From JAVVHH01 sp963835135 (GTDB lineage Bacteria; Pseudomonadota; Alphaproteobacteria; Acetobacterales; Acetobacteraceae): 64,000 nt of DNA. Location: assembly GCA_963835135.1 (NCBI GenBank), contig CAWIEF010000004.1, forward strand, positions 62,001-126,000, read 5' to 3'. The translations under genes were made by a program, and so were the position numbers. Position 1 is the first letter of the stretch; the number at the start of each line of letters is the position of its first letter. This document shows, piece by piece, positions 62,245 to 64,000 of the stretch. The notes under the pieces are model-generated. The model did not search any database. It was not told the origin of the DNA and saw only the letters and a program-made list of their open reading frames with translations.

Positions 62245-63396
62245 ATGCATGCCATGAACCAACCGATCGTCTTCACGCGCGCCGCCGCGCTCGCCCGCCT
62301 GGCCGAGGTGGTGCCGCGCTCCGGCCCGGCCTATGCCGCCAATCGCAACACCGACGCGGGGCCGCAGGCGGAGCCGACGACCACGGCGCTGTCTCCCTAC
62401 CTGCGCCGTCGCTTGCTGCTGGAGCAGGAAGTGGTCGAGGCCGCCCTGGCCGTACATGGGCCGGAGCGGGCGGCCAAGTTCGTCGAGGAGGTGTTCTGGC
62501 GTTCCTACTTTAAAGGGCATCTCGAGACGCACCCCTCGATTTGGTCGCGCACCAACGACACGGTTGCGGCGGAACGGGACCGGCTGGCCGCCAATTCCGG
62601 CCTGCGCCGGGCCTACGAGAACGCCGTGTCCGGATGCACCGGCATCGACGGCTTCGACGACTGGGCCCACGAACTGGTGGATACCGGCTGGCTGCACAAC
62701 CACACCCGGATGTGGTTCGCCTCGATCTGGATTTTCACCCTGCGCCTGCCCTGGGTCCTTGGCGCCGACTTCTTCCTCCAACATCTGCTCGACGGCGACC
62801 CGGCCAGCAACACCCTGTCCTGGCGCTGGGTGGCCGGGCTGCACACACGCGGCAAGGCCTACGCCGCCCGCGCCGAGAACATCCGCCGCTACACCGCCGG
62901 CAGGTTCTCGCCCACGACCCTGAACGAGAGCCCGGTGCCGCTCGACGAACCCGAAGCGCCCGCCGCGGTTGCGCTGCCGCCTGCGGACGCACCGCCGTCC
63001 GGCGATGTGGCGCTCTTGTTGCACCTCGACGATCTGTATCCGGAAAGCCTGCCCTTGGGAGCGGCCACGGTCACCCGTGTCGGCGGGCGTCTCGTTCATG
63101 CGCCACATGCGTCGGAGTTGGTCCGGAAGGCGGATCGGGAGGCCATGACGGATGCTCTGGCGCGGTCGCAACGACACTTCGGCTGCACCGCGGACGCGGC
63201 CGTGCCGGGCTGGGCCGGTGACCTGCCGATCGTCACGGCGTGGCCGCCCGTCGGCCCCTCTGCCGACGCCTTACCGCCCAACTGCCTACGGCTGCGCCGC
63301 TCTTGGGACGAGCTAACCTGGCCGCATGCCAAGCGTGGCTACTTCCCAGTGAAAGCTGCGATCCCGTCCATCGTACGGGCCTTATCTTTGCTCTGA
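62245..63396 (+). CDS. Photolyase/cryptochrome FAD-binding-domain protein lacking the N-terminal antenna domain
   Basis: A 383-residue protein. Residues 40-240 match the FAD-binding helical domain of DNA photolyases: LSPYLRRRLLLEQEVVEA, FVEEVFWRSYFKGHLE, HNHTRMWFASIWIFTLRLPW and DPASNTLSWRWVAGLHTRGKAYAAR (given in segments), covering the FAD-contacting Arg, Asp-Asn and Trp region. The usual N-terminal Rossmann antenna domain is absent; instead a C-terminal 130-residue part (VALLLHLDDLYPESLPLG) follows. Short proteins like this occur in alphaproteobacteria without assigned function. ATG 62245 or 62254; neither has a clear ribosome-binding site. Divergent from the ArsR operon. Confidence 0.82.
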   Translation: MHAMNQPIVFTRAAALARLAEVVPRSGPAYAANRNTDAGPQAEPTTTALSPYLRRRLLLEQEVVEAALAVHGPERAAKFVEEVFWRSYFKGHLETHPSIWSRTNDTVAAERDRLAANSGLRRAYENAVSGCTGIDGFDDWAHELVDTGWLHNHTRMWFASIWIFTLRLPWVLGADFFLQHLLDGDPASNTLSWRWVAGLHTRGKAYAARAENIRRYTAGRFSPTTLNESPVPLDEPEAPAAVALPPADAPPSGDVALLLHLDDLYPESLPLGAATVTRVGGRLVHAPHASELVRKADREAMTDALARSQRHFGCTADAAVPGWAGDLPIVTAWPPVGPSADALPPNCLRLRRSWDELTWPHAKRGYFPVKAAIPSIVRALSLL

Positions 63397-63696
63397 ATTA
63401 GTCGCGCCAGGAGCCATAGATCCCGTGGCTTGATTGCTCGGCAGCGATTCTCCGTCTGCTGCTTCGGCGGCACGACGCGTCCCCCGAACACGGCGCGCAT
63501 CCAGCGGTCCACGTCGCGTGCGTCGGCGATCGCGCCACCTGCCGCCTGCGCCTTCATCGTGCGAACGTCGCGTCCCGACAGGGGGAGGTTCCAGGATTGC
63601 GCGCAGCTTGGCCGATAGTCGGCGCAGGCCGGGTTGTGAAAATGGCCGCTGGTGGCACGACCGGGATCACAGGCCGATCCGAGAGATCGAGCGGCG
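63397..63696. other. 300-base gap with a weak minus-strand open frame
   Basis: Between the photolyase-like gene and the oxidase gene. A minus-strand frame (63339-63557, possibly open further upstream) reads KAQAAGGAIADARDVDRW and RAVFGGRVVPPKQQ, protein-like but with no recognisable family or ribosome-binding site, and it overlaps the photolyase-like 3' end. It could be the tail of a small gene downstream of the oxidase. I do not call it. Confidence 0.3.
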
Positions 63697-64000
63697 TCAG
63701 TATCGGCCCGACGCCGGGTGGATGACGTCCGGAGTTAGCTCCTTGATGGTGCGCCGGCCAGACAGGCCCATCGTCAGGTCTAGTTCCGCTGCCAGGTTGC
63801 TGATGACGTTGGCGACACCTACTTCGCCAGCGAGAGCCAGACCCCAAATATAGGGACGCCCGATCAGCACGGCGGCCGCGCCAAGACAGAGTGCCTTCAG
63901 GATATCCGATCCCGTGCGGATGCCACTGTCGAACAGCACAGGAATCTGGCCCGCCACGGCATCGATCACCCCCGGCAGGGCGTCCAGCGCCGCTACTGCC
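63697..64000 (-). CDS. FMN-dependent alpha-hydroxy-acid oxidase/dehydrogenase, C-terminal part
   Basis: Only the last 100 or so residues are inside the window. They match the end of the (S)-2-hydroxy-acid oxidase family (lactate oxidase/LldD, glycolate oxidase): IPVLFDSGIRTGSDILKAL with the FMN phosphate-binding DSGIRxGxD, then GAAAVLIGRPYIWGLA containing the Gly-Arg of the second phosphate loop, and ELDLTMGLSGRRTIKEL at the C-terminus. It oxidises a 2-hydroxy acid to the 2-keto acid; whether it is lactate-, glycolate- or mandelate-type cannot be told from this part. N-terminus lies beyond 64000. Confidence 0.9.
   Translation of the reverse strand, partial: AVAALDALPGVIDAVAGQIPVLFDSGIRTGSDILKALCLGAAAVLIGRPYIWGLALAGEVGVANVISNLAAELDLTMGLSGRRTIKELTPDVIHPASGRY

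Overview
This 64 kb window is GC-rich, densely packed bacterial chromosome. The gene content points to an alphaproteobacterium, with Rhodospirillales/Acetobacteraceae-like or Hyphomicrobiales-like as my best guess. The evidence is the abundance of branched-chain amino-acid type (Liv), NitT/TauT, dipeptide and TRAP-type uptake genes, PEP-CTERM proteins, TPR-type class III cyclases, and frequent ATGA/GTGA start-stop overlaps. The guess rests on family content only; no rRNA, tRNA, CRISPR array, insertion sequence, phage or replication origin was recognised.

Layout. 1-1763 (minus): 5' part of a sugar-type ABC ATPase and an MBL-fold hydrolase. 1890-6511 (plus): Liv-type ABC operon 1, with a striking self-complementary leader in front of its first permease. 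6527-10241: glutathionyl-hydroquinone-reductase-like GST, a decayed alginate-export porin pseudogene, an isochorismatase-family hydrolase and a divergent LysR regulator. 10403-15381 (plus): complete Liv operon 2 (K-H-M-G-F). 15494-18089 (plus): two small membrane proteins and a vanadium-haloperoxidase/PAP2 enzyme. 18100-20514 (minus): orphan type II secretion minor pseudopilins (GspK, GspJ-like) and a methyltransferase, divergent from an ExeA/GspA-like ATPase with a transmembrane segment and C-terminal extension (20775-22250). 22445-29040 (plus): dipeptide-type ABC operon with an amidohydrolase gene translationally coupled inside it. 29221-29700: DUF892 ferritin-like protein.

29779-35230 (minus) is the most unusual block: an exported MsrB lacking the usual resolving cysteine, an exported two-repeat protein, a membrane 4Fe-4S polyferredoxin fused to a cyclic-nucleotide-binding domain, and a flavin/2Fe-2S NAD(P)H reductase with a TerB-like front domain. 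I infer an envelope methionine-sulfoxide repair chain, possibly gated by cAMP or cGMP. Next to it (35304-43053, minus) lie two paralogous PEP-CTERM zinc metalloproteases, a 64-residue PEP-CTERM protein, a sterol-desaturase-family oxidase, an MscS channel with a cyclic-nucleotide-binding domain and a class III adenylate/guanylate cyclase with TPRs. Three genes of this 14 kb therefore make or bind cyclic nucleotides.

43247-58209 is catabolic and transport-rich: alpha/beta hydrolases, an S15/CocE-type hydrolase, a cupin, beta-hydroxyacid and Gfo/Idh/MocA dehydrogenases, orphan solute-binding proteins, and a complete NitT/TauT ABC operon with two different permeases and a small extra protein (51078-54964). 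58570-62054 (minus) is a compact operon of GST, RibD/DHFR-like, two VOC/PhnB-like and SRPBCC genes headed by an ArsR gene that carries an apparent frameshift. The window ends with a photolyase/cryptochrome FAD-domain protein and the 3' part of an FMN-dependent alpha-hydroxy-acid oxidase.
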